Part shown: positions 1 to 12,561 of the stretch, piece after piece | Numbering within the stretch: position 1 is the first letter of the stretch | Layout: each line of letters starts with the position of its first letter | Assembly: GCA_029204225.1 (NCBI GenBank) | Contig: CM055097.1 | Coordinates: forward strand, 56,516,699-56,580,698 | Direction of reading: 5' to 3' | DNA length: 64,000 nt | Origin: Diphasiastrum complanatum | Taxonomy: Eukaryota; Streptophyta; Lycopodiopsida; Lycopodiales; Lycopodiaceae | The notes under the pieces: model-generated | The model's database searches: none | The model's input: only the letters and a program-made list of their open reading frames with translations | What the model was told of the DNA's origin: nothing | Translations under genes and position numbers: made by a program

Positions 1-3000
1 GTTTGGCGCAACGGGACTTGCATGGGTATGCAAAGAGCAATGACAGAAAGCCATGGCAATTTACAAGATCAAATTTGGCTAAAAACGGAGGAAATTTGAG
101 AAATTTCCAGTTTTATGGGGTGTTGACAGACTTCTGGGATAATCAGGTTGTTTGCAGTCAATACCGCAACAATTGGAGAACTGTAAATTGGTCCAGAACA
201 CTTGAGAGAGGGCAACCTCAGTGGTGTAGAAAGTTGCAAGAAAAATCTCAAGATGAGATTGAAAAAAGCCCAAAAATCTTCCTCTCTCACACAGGATAGG
301 GTTTTAAGGTGGAAATCTATGGATCTTTCATTGTTGGAAACACTTTTTGGTGCTGTTAGTGGCTAAAACTGGGCGCCCTGGCATGGTTGAGAAACAGCTA
401 AGAAGTCATAGGCGGCTGCGTGCCAGAGAGCATGCAAGATCAGTTTCTTGTGTGCATCCAAAGACCCTAGAAACCATAGCTTAGAAGCTTGGTGAGGGCA
501 GGAAGGAAGGAAGAAAGATGGGAGCTCGCGGCTGAGCACGTGCAGCCAAGTGGAGGCAGAACTTAGCATCTTTGATTGATTAGCGGCTACGAGAGCGTTG
601 TTCATCGGGCAGGTGCAAGGGAAACCATTGGATTGAGCTCCTATTGGATGGATGGTTGAGATCAATTTCTTGGGGAGAAATTCGGGCCATAGAATGGGAT
701 TCCACTATTGAGATGTGGTGAAGTGGGCCCAAAGGGAGGTGAAGTGCAAAGGGCACTTCATTTTCATTAGAATTTTTTACTCTGAAATTGAGTGAAGGGA
801 CCCGATGCTCAAATTGGACTTCTTTAAGAATCTTCATTTTGAAGAAATAGTTTATTTTGCAAGGCACTTTTTGAATGGACCTACCTTTGGTCAGAGGAGC
901 AGCTTGGAGCTAGCTTGGGGGAATACATATGGGCACTACATGGTAGATGTTCAGATCTTCGAGATCAAGGATGGCATGGGATACTTGATAGGGATTGTAC
1001 TGTAGGATGAGGGATGATCATCAGGGGACAACTATCTCATATTGTACTTGAGTCATTGGACAGAACTTACAGGGGCGATTCATGATGGAAACAGGAAGCT
1101 ACAAATGAAAATGGGCAAAGCATGAAGCTTTGGGAGCCAGCTCTAGGTTGGAGAGCTGATGGAGATCGCACAATTGGGTGTGATTAGAGAGAAAACATTA
1201 TGGTGAGTGTTTTGCTAGCGATCTACTAGAAGGGACACTATGGCGAGGACTTTATGGTGTGCTCATTTGGGAGTACATGATGGCATTATAGCAGGGGCCA
1301 GTCATTGGCATTGGCATCGATGGGGAGACATCTACCATCATGGGCCTGGATAAGCTACCTATAGCCTTCATGCATTTGGCTGTATTTGCAAGAGTCTAGG
1401 CTTGCACAGGTGTTGGAACATGTATGGTTCGGATCGACAGGTGGTGAGATCAGGAAGCCTAGAGGGAGTCACTCAGAGCCATATACCTCAGTACGATCAG
1501 GGAGACAATAGTCTCAGGATCCCGTGAGCGACGACTCATGGATGAGCTTGCGTTGGCATGGTGTCGCGTGTGGCACATAGCTAGGGAGAGCACGTGACAT
1601 TGCTAGGAGCCAAGAGGAGCAGGTGATGCTTTGGAGATCGGCTTGGATAGTAGGATGGTGACCTAGGGACGGGTCAAGCCTACTTGGAGGTAGGTGGCAT
1701 GAGTGTACCTAGGGTGGTACATATCTTGAGGTCATGGAGTGCATTACGGGGTGATGTGGATTCGGCATGCCCCCAGCAGGGATGGAGATGGTTACTCAGG
1801 GAGTGACAGCTGATACTTTGGCGAGTGATCAGGTGAGCTGCATGGTTATATGCACGGTAGTTTCCATGTTGGCGTCACATGTTGTTGTTATCCATCATTA
1901 TTTGGTAAACAAGATGTAGCTATTTTGGTTAGATCCAGTTGGAGTCTAGTTGCACTACAGGTGGACAGATTCTTGGGGAGCTATCAGATGGTACAGGATA
2001 CAGGTTTATGGTGGAGTTATTCTACCAGATATGCTACAGGATCGTGGGTGAGTTGATCATCATGATGTTTGGATATAGTGGTGAGATAGGTTCCTTGGTG
2101 GGAGGCCTATGTACTGGTCAAATCAGAGTTGGTAACGTCAAGCATGGAAAGTTGAACCTACATGGGATGTAGGACAGGCAGATCATCATCAGTATCTCTG
2201 GGAGATGGGCGAGCGAGCTACTCAAGTATAGCCTATGGTGAGGTTTGCATACATTCATTCATTGAGTCCTTGGTAGACTCTTGTGCTTGGAGCATAGGGA
2301 ATGGATGAGAATCAGCTTTCAGGGTTTATTGGATAGTTGGATATGCTTGGACATGAGGACATCTTGGTTACAGGTGAAAAGCCATGGTTGAGGACCTAGT
2401 TTGGTGACCAGTGGTGTAGCAGCGGATCTATAGGTGACCGGTGCTGGTACGATAGGATACCACAGTTTATAAAAATTATGTTCATGTATTTGACGTATTT
2501 GTGTTGGTTTGCATGAATGTGTGCTTGCATGTTACCTTGTTACAAGAGTCTAGATCTGAGTCGGAGTTCTATGTGCTTATGCATTTGTTACGTCTGAAAC
2601 AAAGTAGTCATTTTATGCTCATTGGCTTGTCATTATGTCTACTAGCTGTCTATCTGGTGAGGGTACAATCTTATGGTGGCAGTAAGATCACCTCAGGTTG
2701 AGCCTTAGTTGCTCATTTATGTCAACTTTACAAGTTTGGACTTGTAAGTGCTTGATAGGATGTCAGAGATGGAGGATGTAAGTCTCATGGTGGCAGTGAG
2801 ATTTTCTCAATTTGAGCCATGTCGCTCATGTGGTCCATTTGTGGTCAAGTTGGATTGGGGACAAGTCAGTTGGTCGAGAGTGCGGTAGACTCTCTATATG
2901 AGCATTGTGTTTGCATGAGTGTGCTTGAGTGTGAGTCAAGTATAGGGTAGCAGGGATATGCATAACATCTTTTGGACATCCCAGATGATGCTGCACTATA

Positions 3001-3037
3001 TTACTTTACTCCTATCACATTTGAGCTTAAGAGAGAG
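1..3037 (+). mobile_element. Internal region of a plus-strand LTR element without recognisable pol
   Basis: The 3 kb upstream of the LTR at 3038 have no long open frame and no gag, protease, RT or integrase motif that I can see. Because a polypurine tract (CTTAAGAGAGAG, about 3026-3037) abuts the LTR, this stretch is best read as the internal part of a non-autonomous or heavily decayed LTR retrotransposon whose 5' end lies outside the window. Confidence 0.5.
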
Positions 3038-3509
3038 TGTTAGAAATCAGTTTTGATCTTATTCATTTTATGTAAGCTCTAAATGTGATACTGTAATTAG
3101 TGTACAGTTAATTAGCTTTACTGTATTTGGTTGTTATTTGGACATGACCCACTATCGTCATATCAGTCGGGCATTGATCCCGTAGCCGGCTACTTGGGCA
3201 GGCCGAGTAGCCACATGTAGAGAAATTAGCCCGTACAGTGTATTTTTTATGGCATATGCTATACTCAGGGACATGTCCTGGCTTTGTCAGTCTTTTAGCC
3301 CATGTTGGGCCTATTAGTTAGACAGGTGCCTATTTCAGTGTGTTGACACTTTTTGAGCCCATGCATGTTGGGGCTTTTGCTATATGTACAGTTTTCTCTT
3401 GTAATACAATAGCTTTTATTGTGCCATCTTTGAGAGCTTGTGAGAAGTGTCTATGGTGATTGATTGATGTGATCTGCATGTTGCACTAGATCCTTACAGG
3501 ATTTTAACA
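3038..3509 (+). repeat. LTR (3' LTR of the element at 1-3037)
   Basis: Begins TGTTAGAAATC and ends ATTTTAACA, giving 5-bp inverted ends TGTTA/TAACA, and follows a purine-rich tract. Length 472 bp. The partner LTR is outside the window, so target-site duplication cannot be checked. It interrupts an older minus-strand copia whose RNase H resumes at 3520. Confidence 0.7.
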
Positions 3510-3519
3510 CAACAGCAAT

Positions 3520-3862
3520 GATATAGCATACTATTTTAATCTCATTATTAAGCACACGTTTACGTACAAAGTGATACTCAATCTCTATGTGCTTTGTCCT
3601 AGCATGATAAACAAGATTTTTCACAAATTGTATGCCACTCTAACTATCACAAAAGATGATATTCCCAAGTCCTGTTGAAGTCCACCAATCTCTACAAGCA
3701 ATTGTCGCAACCAAATAGCTTCTTGTACATCACTCCCAGCTTTGCACTCAACTTCTATAGCAGGTAGAGCTAATGTATTCTACTTCTTGCTGGACCATAA
3801 AAAAAAACCATTACCAATGTGAAAAACATACCCTGAAGTAGAGCGTCTATCATCCATGTTTT
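3520..3862 (-). pseudogene. Ty1/copia RNase H fragment
   Basis: The minus strand gives RSTSGYVFHIGNG, then EAIWLRQLLVEIGG, IIFCDS, and [13 protein letters not shown] in order, the C-terminal RNase H of a copia polyprotein. There is an in-frame stop after CDS and the frame shifts. Both ends are cut by later LTR insertions (LTR at 3038-3509 on one side, LTR starting at 3863 on the other). Confidence 0.8.
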
Positions 3863-4401
3863 TGTGAAAAAAAATGGATCTAATTATGACTCAAATTGAT
3901 CTTAGATCTTTGACCTAATTGGGTACACTAGTTACAACATCAACAATGTAGAAAATCTCACTTCTAGCATGCTAGTTTAATAAAATCATGCATAAACCAT
4001 TATGAATGCAAAGATCCAATTGCCTATTATCCATGTTCATACTACATCAGCTATACAACAGTCATCACACATGTAAAATCATGCTATAAAAATTTAGATA
4101 CATTCTACACACTAGAAAGATAGAAAAAGAAAGTTCTCCAAAGATAGAGAAAACATTTGATAATTTTCTCCAAATGTCATTTGGCCACTTGCCAATTATT
4201 GTCTTGATTGGAAGTTTTCAAGTACTTACCAAAAAACTAGTAATATAATGACTAGATTCAATGTATCTCCATATGTAAAATCATTAGGCCCAAATCACAA
4301 ACTTAGACCCTTCTAAAAGTTTCCAAAAATAGTAAAAGTTTGAGTTTACTTCAAACTTTGGCCTCCAAATTGCTAAGTAACTAGTTGACAATTTCTCACG
4401 C
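3863..4401 (-). repeat. LTR of the non-autonomous TGTGAGAAATTG family
   Basis: On the minus strand it starts (T/C)GTGAGAAATTGTCAACTAG right after the purine tract AAAGAGGGAG and probably ends TTTTTTTTCACA. The first 20 bases match the LTR at 18594 except for T to C at base 1. The interior is diverged. The far boundary is inferred from where the copia RNase H is interrupted. Confidence 0.6.
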
Positions 4402-4649
4402 TCCCTCTTTAACTCACTTACTATTTTAACCCCACTATTTTGATACAACTTAAGAATGATCTCCATCCTAAGAATAGATATTATCTCAATGATCATGTAA
4501 TGCTCAAAATTGATATAGATAGTAGTGTCCATATTGTATGCTTCACTATTTCTTACATCAATATTACATATCAAGATGAAACTAGTACATGAAGAACAAA
4601 ATAGTCTATATTCCACCTCACTTGAAGTGTTTGCAATATGAAACTCCAT
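4402..4649 (-). pseudogene. 3' end of the ORF of the non-autonomous LTR element (copy 1)
   Basis: The minus-strand reading LFCSSCTSFILICNIDVRNS ... SILRMEIILKLYQ is clearly homologous to the end of the 308-codon ORF at 17672-18598 (LFDSSCSSYFLMCKIDVRNS ... SILRMEIILKLDQ). Only the last 80 or so codons can be aligned. The function is unknown; there is no RT, integrase or protease motif. Confidence 0.65.
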
Positions 4650-4659
4650 GAATGAGCCC

Positions 4660-5770
4660 CTCTTTTCCTTCTATTTGATGGCTATGAAAAATGGCTAAAA
4701 CATCAATGATCTTTCTCACCCTGTGGTCTGTGGCTATCTATGGCTAACTGGCTACTACCTCGCATCACTAAGGCACCCTACTTCATGATTTTACAGCTTT
4801 GAAAATACCGTGCCATTCGCTTTCATGATGTGGTCAAGTGTACTTTATATTAATAAGAATTAAACGTATTCTTTAAACCTCATAGAGTCTTCACCAATAG
4901 TCAGTTACTTGTTTTCTCGAAGATTTATAATGTAGCAATCTACTCTTCATGAGCATTCCATTCTTTACCATACCCACCATATACAGATTATCAGTTATTG
5001 TAAACACGTCTTCTCAAGAGTATCACAGCATACCAAGCATTCTTTATACTACTTCCTTTCTCGTAATCACAGCCATAATCATACTAGTTATCAGAGGCAG
5101 ATAGCATCACAGTTTCTATCATACTAAACAAGAAGCATACACCTAGAGCCATCATATGTAGCAAGCTACATGTAGCAATAGTATTCATATCATCCACATT
5201 TTTGCTATAACTTCTGGTTTTTCCGGAAACCGTTTGGAAGGATAGTGGTCCATCGCATTTCTGATGGCCTTTTATATTGAAAAATGCGTGGAGCGATGCT
5301 CATACATAAAGTTATACTAAATCACAGATGGTATTGCGAGCCACGAAAAAGCGCTGGCCAGCGGCCAATCTCCCATCAGAGAGGGCACTGCCTAGCGACC
5401 ACTTCCATATGATTTATGTACAAAATTTTATAATCATTATCATATGCTAGCTCATTGTCCCCAGCGTCCACTATAAGCATAGATAGGTTGGTGTAATACC
5501 TGTGAAAATGCCCACTTCTGCTCTTTGAGTCAATGCTTGATTGTAGAAGTATCCAACCAAAGTTTGCAAGCCAGAACTTGCTATTACACAAAGGTAATCA
5601 CAGCAAACTATGAGCATTCATTCTACACCATAAAGCTTAGCATATATCCTCCTTTAACAGAGAGTTACTATTGCACAAGGTACCGATAGTATCCTTACCT
5701 TTGTTTGCAATATCGTTCACACGATTACTCTTCCAGGAACATTCACAAGCCTTCTCTTCATCAACAATCA
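4660..5770. other. Stretch without a recognised gene
   Basis: AT-rich sequence with scattered short open frames and no motif that I can name. It probably contains more of the decayed LTR element read on the minus strand. Confidence 0.4.
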
Positions 5771-5787
5771 CGGTAAGGTAGAGCACT

Positions 5788-5792
5788 GAGAG

Positions 5793-5871
<79 letters not shown>
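5788..5871. repeat. (GA)n microsatellite
   Basis: An almost uninterrupted run of about 40 GA units after one GCGA variant. Poly-Leu/Ser and Glu/Arg open frames across it are artefacts. Confidence 0.95.
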
Positions 5872-5873
<2 letters not shown>

Positions 5874-7160
5874 GATTTTTGGACTTTCATTCAATCATGA
5901 TTTTTTTATTTTTTGCTAAATATTCTTGACGGTCACCAAGAAAAGGATATTGAGTATGATGATTTTACAAATTTTGACCTTGTTAAAAATATGACTTTGT
6001 TTCTTGGTGGTCCATCTTTTTGCTATGCATTTGATTTTGAATCTTTCCCACATACAATGTAAATGGCAGATTTTGTTTAATATATAATATTTTAGATCTT
6101 TTTGTATTCGGAGAGGATGAAGTTCTTTGTATTATAGCAAAGGATATTGATGAGCTTTTTCGATTTTATTTATTATGATACTGACGATCTTCTATCTGTG
6201 GTATATGATAACAAATGATAATGATTTCATATTTGGCAAGGAGTGTTTGAATAATGGCGAATGAAAAAGTGCCTAAATATAAAGGCATAAAAGGAACTTT
6301 GAGCCTGAAAAGGGCCTCCAAAAATAGATACACTTTTTTTCTTCTCATTTGTGTTACCATGTGGACCATTAGATATCCTAGTATTAAGCTTTTACGTCAC
6401 ATAGCTTGTTGTAAATTAGAACCAACAGAAGAACTTTTGAAATATATAAACTTTCATTGGACAACTTGAAATTTTTTTATTGGATGTTGCCTATCCTTCG
6501 AGCTTACCACTACCCAAACAAACCCAACTATGTTAAAAATATAAATCACACAAATTTGACAAGATTAAAATGAGTAGCTCAATGTAATCTTAATGTCCAC
6601 ACCTTGTCAAATCATGGCTTATTTCATTAACTAGAGTTCAACAATAGTGCCAAAAGTATGAAGATTATAGCTTGATTATTTTACGTTTTCATGTACATAT
6701 TTAAATCACATGTGTCGAGCATGGTCCCACGTGTGGGTAATAGGCCTATTTGCATTAGTTAAGTCATGCCATAAAATAGCTTGTTTTACAAAGCAATGTG
6801 AAAGTAGACAAAAGCTAGTCACCTAGAAGCATGCCAAGTGTCATCATGAAGATGGACCTCAACTTCCTCATGACTTGTACAAATCAAATGCATGATTAGG
6901 CTAGGCAAAAAGAAATCCATCTTGAGTCCTATTAGGTGTTGACACATGTCCTAGATTGTAGGAGTACAAAATTGCAAGTGATGCACCATAAGTCAAAATC
7001 CTCATAATATTGGCTATTGAGGTCCAATCAAATTGAGAGGTGCAAATCATGAATCCAATCATTTTTAGAGGTCACCACATGCTTAATTGAGTAGGAACTC
7101 GATCTACCGGTATATTGATGTGGAATCTCATTGTACTTTTGAACACTTTAAGAGACAAAA
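5872..7160. other. Stretch without a recognised gene
   Basis: AT-rich, no codon-like structure or domain that I can support. Confidence 0.4.
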
Positions 7161-7164
7161 TTGT

Positions 7165-7345
7165 TTTGAGTCAAATTTTCTTGTTGCATTGTCTCTACTT
7201 GAGGGCTCTTGGTTTTTCTCTCCCTGAGGGCTCTTTGAGTCAAATTCTCTTGTTGCATTGTCTCTACCTGAGGGCTCTTGTTGCATTGTTTCTACCTGAG
7301 GTCTCTACATGAGGGCTCTTGGTTTTTCTCTCTCTACCCGAGAGT
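7165..7345. repeat. Minisatellite-like array of a CTACCTGAGGGCTCTT motif
   Basis: Five or so imperfect copies of a unit with TTGCATTGTCTCTACCTGAG and GGGCTCTTGGTTTTTCTCTC, irregularly spaced. Confidence 0.7.
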
Positions 7346-7349
7346 AGGA

Positions 7350-10055
7350 TGTTTGTATGTCTCTAAAATCTTGAGCAACACTTAGTTTTTTCATGGATGT
7401 GCATGGAAATTGCTTGTCTTTGATGGATGATTACTTTTTGTGTAGAAAAGCTCTTGCCTAGAAGTGATACCAATGCAATATCACTTTCATTTTGACGTGA
7501 GGATTTAGCTTTTATTCCTTCGCACTTAAAAATCTATATTGTACATACAATATCGATTTGTGACGAAGAGATCATCCTTGTCTTAGACCATTTGTTCACT
7601 CGATACTGATATCACTTTTTATTTTGTTTGATTTTCATACCCTTATGGCAAGTTTTGATTCACAATTGTCCTCATTTTTCACCAAATTCAACTCTAGTGA
7701 AAATATAGGGTATTTCAAGTCATTTTTCTTTTTTTCTTGTTTTTGCCTACAATGACTCAAGATCATGGATTAGAGGCTTTTGGCAATCATTACATCAAGT
7801 TTAAGACATTTTTTTCACCCACATTTGGCTACAAAGGTCAATATCCCTTTCACAGTTTGTGTTCACGAGGCATCTTTTTGAGACAGTTAATAGAAGCATT
7901 TGTTGTCATGACACTCATTGATGGTTATCCAAACTCATGTCTCTCTTGGGATTCAGTCACAACACATAAGATTAATATTTCAAGCATGTTCATCCTAAGG
8001 TACGTTTTAAAAATGTTGATGTGTAAGGCTCTTAGGATGGTATTGCATACTATAGATGACACCCCGACGGTTGGCATACAAACATTCCCATGTTACTATG
8101 GCATTATTTTTCCGTATTCTTGAGGAAAATACTTTTCTTAAAGTGTGTTCCCAACATTGTTAGCCCCTTTCAAGTAAGCCCATAGAATCCCTCCCATCAA
8201 CATTCATTACTACAAGTATATGTGATGATTTAGTGATCATTCCACCGTTTTATCCCTTTTTCTCAAGGTCTTTCAGTTGTACGAGTTTAGACTAAGGAAG
8301 TTTGGTGTTCTTGGTTGGAACAATGGTATATCTTAGTTTTGAAGATTACCCTTTTTTTCAATTTTTGTTTTTCGGGTTTTTTTTTCTTTTTTCCAAATGG
8401 TTTTCCATGGGCTAATGTGCTCGTGCTCATACTTGGACTTGGGTTCCAGGGGCCCATGAGTCCTATAGTGCCCATATATTCCGACGGAATACTAAGGATC
8501 GTGTTCTAAATGAGAGATAAAACAAACGATTCAGTGTTAATTCCTAGGCCCGAGAGGATATTCCGCCTCTTTGGGTCTCAATTAACCCTCTCTCTAATTC
8601 CAAGAGATCGGGATAGTGAAAAGTTAGAAAACCAACTCTAGTCATCATAAAAAAAAATCCGACAACTATACAAAGAACTCGAGCACAAGATGTTGTCAAC
8701 ATTCCTACCCTCCAGACAACACTACTAACGAAATTTGAAAATATCAAACCTTTACTCTATTTAAGAGCTTCGATGACTATACACAAATCATGAGCATGCT
8801 CTGTGAACTCTTCATTCTAAACCATGAAACTCATAGCAATTGTGATACCTAAAACATTTTCAACAGACATTTCTCACAAATACCACAAACAAGTACTTCG
8901 TTAGCCCTGATTTTTCACAATTGTTGCTTGACTTAATCGTACCATTCAAAATCAAACCAGCAAACAATAGTAGAGACTCGGAGTTTTGGAAATATACCTC
9001 AGTACTAGTCCAAACTTGTGCTCGGTGGGGAAGGAGCCGGCTCAGTTACCACTCACAAGATCATAAAAATGTGTAGAGCCCACTTTTAGCAATAGAATGC
9101 CATTTCCAATGGTAACCCGTTGAAGTTTCTAGGGCCCGAACTCAAACATGCCTTTGATTCTTACTTCTCACAAGAGGAGGAGCACGCCCTGCTAGCTGTT
9201 TCACATTTGATTTTAGAGAGTTGATCCGCTACTTCTGAGCTGCAGATCATGGGATATTGTGGAAGCCTGTCCGCTTGACTACCATTGTGCTCAAAGCACA
9301 AGTTCTCTCTCGACAGGGATGGGTTTCGCTCATCTATGCTGAGGCTTTTCAACATACAATTACTTTCATGGCTCTCAGTTTCATGCTGTATATCAAAAGC
9401 AAATGGTTGAAGAATGACCTCACTGGTTCACAGGATACATTACACATCTCGATAACAGAGGAGGGTTTAAACAACATCAGTCCCTACATCTTCATAGAAA
9501 ACAAGACGTACTCAGTATGTTTTTTTTTGAGTGAAAAGGAGTCTCAGTCTAATAGTGTGCACAAAAGTCATCAAAACAGTCTATGAGCAGTATCCATGGT
9601 TCCACAGAAAAGAGTTAAGCATTATCACGCTTAACCCAAGGCAGAAACAATTAGCAGTCTTGTAGAGACCAAAATTCTCAGAAAATGCATAATTCTATCA
9701 AGGGATGTCATTCTCAAAATCAAAGGGAGTTAATACCACAGCCATATCAACGGATAGTTGCAATATAGTGACAGATTTTGGCCATAGTATCCAGTCTCAG
9801 AACATACTCAGGACTGCTAGGATCTTCACCAGAACATGCAGCAGCCTCAAAGCACACAACAGAATCTGAACCTCATAACAGAACTAAAACCCATGTTTCA
9901 GCAGAACATCTGCCCATTTTATAAGCCTGGAGCCCACCTCTCTTTTTCATTTTGCCATTGTGCTCTTCTATTCACCCTTCTCAGCTTTGCATCACGCATT
10001 GAATGTTGATTGAACCTTTTCAGCATGTGCCTATGAAACAGTTTCCCTCATTCCT
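7350..10055. other. Stretch without a recognised gene
   Basis: Contains open frames of 128 codons (7737-8123, plus) and 109 codons (9257-9586, plus), but neither shows a domain or codon pattern that I recognise. Poly-T and poly-A runs are common. Treated as intergenic or decayed repeat. Confidence 0.35.
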
Positions 10056-10059
10056 ATTT

Positions 10060-10532
10060 GTTTTTTGACACATGGGGTTCTTAAGTGCTTGAATCACAAA
10101 AATCCACCATTAAGGACCCTCAAACTTGCTTTTGTATTAAACTTGATTTGGCCTGTTTGGCATGTGGCTAATAGAGTTCCCCTCCTGATTGAAAAAATTT
10201 CGAATTTGGATGAGAGAAGATCACTCTCTCCACAAGTTACATCCTTTTATAATAGGTCCAAACCCTATTTGGCCACTTGGCTACTTCGCTTTCCCTCCAA
10301 AATGCTAACCCTACTATCTTTGGGTCTAGATTCAAAGTACCCAAGAACATTCAAATTTGAATCTACTCAAACTCCCTTCTAACTTTCGAACACTTTCAAA
10401 AAGCGTTTATTCAAATGACATTTAAACTAATGAACTTTGAAAGTCAATCTCTAAGTCTAAAAACAAAGTTGGCCTCAATATGCCAAATATGGAAATATAG
10501 CAAATATGATTAAACTAGTTGAATCTTTCACA
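10060..10532 (-). repeat. LTR of a copia element (TGTGAAAGATTCAACTAG)
   Basis: The LTR begins at 10532 on the minus strand directly after the polypurine tract TTGAAGAGGGAG. A promoter-like TATTATAAAAGGATGT lies inside, closely matching CTATAAAAGGATGT in the LTR at 18594. The distal end is not sharply defined; about 470-500 bp is expected from the related LTRs. Confidence 0.6.
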
Positions 10533-12252
10533 CTCCCTCTTCAACTAGTTTTAGCATGGACTTTAATAACACTCCAAGTGATGTCCTATGCTTCATGAAC
10601 AAGTCATTTCCCAATGCTTTGGTGAAGATATCAGCTACACATTCCCTTGAAGACACATGTTGAAGCTCCACCTCCTTTGCAATGACTTGTTCCCCACAAA
10701 ATGATATTGCACCTCAATATGCTTGCTCCTAGCATGAAAAATAGGATTGGTTGCCAATCTTTGGGCTGATTGATTGTCACAAAAGATGATTGGGCTCTCT
10801 GAAGAATCCAACAAGTGAAGATCCTTGATCATCCTCTTGATCCATACCATCTCCTTTGTGCAATGTGTAAGAGCTTTGTACTTGGCCTCACTAGATGACA
10901 ATGAGATAGTGGCTTGTTTCTTCAACATCCATAATATAGCTCCATCAGCTATGAAAATACAATGAGCACTAATGGATTTCCTATCCATTACATCTCTAGC
11001 ATAGTCCGAATCAATCCAAAAAGATTAGGTGATTATCTCTCATACAATATGCCAAAATCTCGAGTTCCAATGATGTAACTCAAAACGAGCTTTCCTAGCT
11101 TCCAATGCTCCTCACTAGGATCTTGCATGAATTGACTCAATCTTTCAACACAATAGCTTAGATCTGGTCTAGTAATGGTTAGATAGATGAGTGAACCAAC
11201 TAGCTTCCTATAGAGAGTAATGTCCTCGAAGTATCTTTCATTATCTCTTATAGTTAGCTTTACATGAGACTCCATAGGTGTATCACTAACTTTTGCATCT
11301 ACCATATGAAATCTTTCTAGAATAGAATTAGCATACTTCTCTTGGCAAATAAAAGTAGATTGAGAAGATCTAATGACTTCTATTCCCAAAATGTAATGCA
11401 AATTACGAAGATCACATTAGGGGAGTTTTGAACTCCAAAAAGACCTTTTAAGAATTCGTGCAAGATGTCTTTTGTATTATTAAAATATTATAACACTAAT
11501 ATTTTTGACTTGCCATAACTTTTCAATCGTAGCTCAAAAGTATGTCATGTAACATATCACTGGAAAGCCCTTGTCGAGCGCTTTCCAATGCACCAAACTC
11601 CGCTAAATTCGGACTTACCACTAAAAAGTCATGCCATTTTTAGTGTGGAATAAAAAGTGGACTCAAAAAGTTACGTTACGTAGATTGAAATTTGAGTGTT
11701 TTGATTGGTCCATGTGTAAGAAAAATTTGAGAAAAAAATATAAAAAGAATCTTTACAAAGGGTCTTTTTTGGATTTAGAACTCCTCTAATGTGCACCTCA
11801 AACTCCTTTTTAAGAGCATTCTTGATATCCTCCACATCTTGATTGTCTCCACCACTCAAGATGATATCATGCACATAGATTAGCAAGATGGTAACATCAT
11901 TTTCAGCAAACCTATAATAAAGTGAATGATCATACTCACTCATAACAAAGCCTTGAGAGAGTAAAAAGTATTGCATACCAACTCCTTGGTGCTTGCTTAA
12001 GGCCATACAAGCTCTTTTGTAGTAGACAAACATGATTTGGCTTTGTAGATGAAATATAGCTCTCAGGCTGCTCCATGTACACGCCACTTAAGGAACTTGG
12101 AAGACTTCTCACAATCTTCTTCCTAGCCATTACCTCCAATGTCTTGAAGTTGAGGTGTCCCATCCTTTTATGCCAAACCTCTTGAATAGGTATTTGCTCC
12201 CTTGCAACACATCCAACTTGGTTAGCAATAACACAAGCATCTAATTTGAACA
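10533..12252 (-). pseudogene. Internally deleted Ty1/copia polyprotein
   Basis: Minus-strand reading order: GAG-pre-integrase ([19 protein letters not shown]), then a direct jump into RT ([13 protein letters not shown], then LLIYVHDIILSG, the YVDD box altered to YVHD), RT thumb (DLRNLHYILGIEV, KLVGSLIYLTITRPDLSY) and RNase H (LSSSEAKYKALTHC, IIFCDNQSAQRLA, ARSKHIEVQYHFV). The integrase core and RT fingers are missing, so this is an internal deletion derivative. It is nearly identical to the plus-strand copia at 61.98-64 kb in the pre-integrase region. A 377-bp foldback insertion splits the RT. RNase H has frame breaks. Confidence 0.85.
11415..11791. mobile_element. Foldback/MITE insertion in the copia RT
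   Basis: Starts CATTAGGGGAGTT and ends AACTCCTCTAATG; the terminal inverted repeat runs about 35 bp with some mismatches (both arms continue into CCAAAAAAGACC-like sequence). Removing exactly these 377 bp restores the copia reading frame (EVH joined to DLRNLHY), so no target-site duplication is visible. No transposase is present. The superfamily is not assigned. Confidence 0.75.
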
Positions 12253-12540
12253 AACTGAGAATACATATTGTCATGCATATACTTGCTGGAATCAACTCGA
12301 AGAGTAAAAAAATATTGCAGTTATGACTTTTTGAATTGAGGTCATTATTTGAACAATTACTTACAAAAACTCTCCACATAACACGGTCATGATAGTGTGA
12401 TGAGAATAGAACCTAAATCCTAAATCATTGAATCAATGAATCAATTCATTAGAACTCATTCAACCTTCAATATGTACATATTATCAGGGATCTGTAGGCT
12501 CCTGCAGTAAATAAAAAAATTTACAAAAATTACTATCACA

Positions 12541-12561
12541 CCCCCCCCCCCCCCCCCCCCC
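12541..12561. repeat. Poly-C run (21 bases)
   Basis: An uninterrupted cytosine run; may be length-unstable and may form i-motif/G-quadruplex structures. Confidence 0.95.

Noticed and set aside
3038-3509. Assigning this LTR to the minus-strand copia at 3520-3862
   Set aside because: The purine-rich tract lies on the 3026-3037 side, and the copia RNase H lacks its usual C-terminal end before the LTR, so the LTR fits a plus-strand element.
5637-5894. 85-codon minus-strand frame with poly-(Ser-Leu)
   Set aside because: Caused by the GA repeat at 5788-5871.
7737-8123. 128-codon plus-strand frame in an AT-rich region
   Set aside because: No domain, no homologous copy in the window, no splice-linked neighbour; long enough to arise by chance over 64 kb in six frames.
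9257-9586. 109-codon plus-strand frame
   Set aside because: No recognisable motif or support from context.
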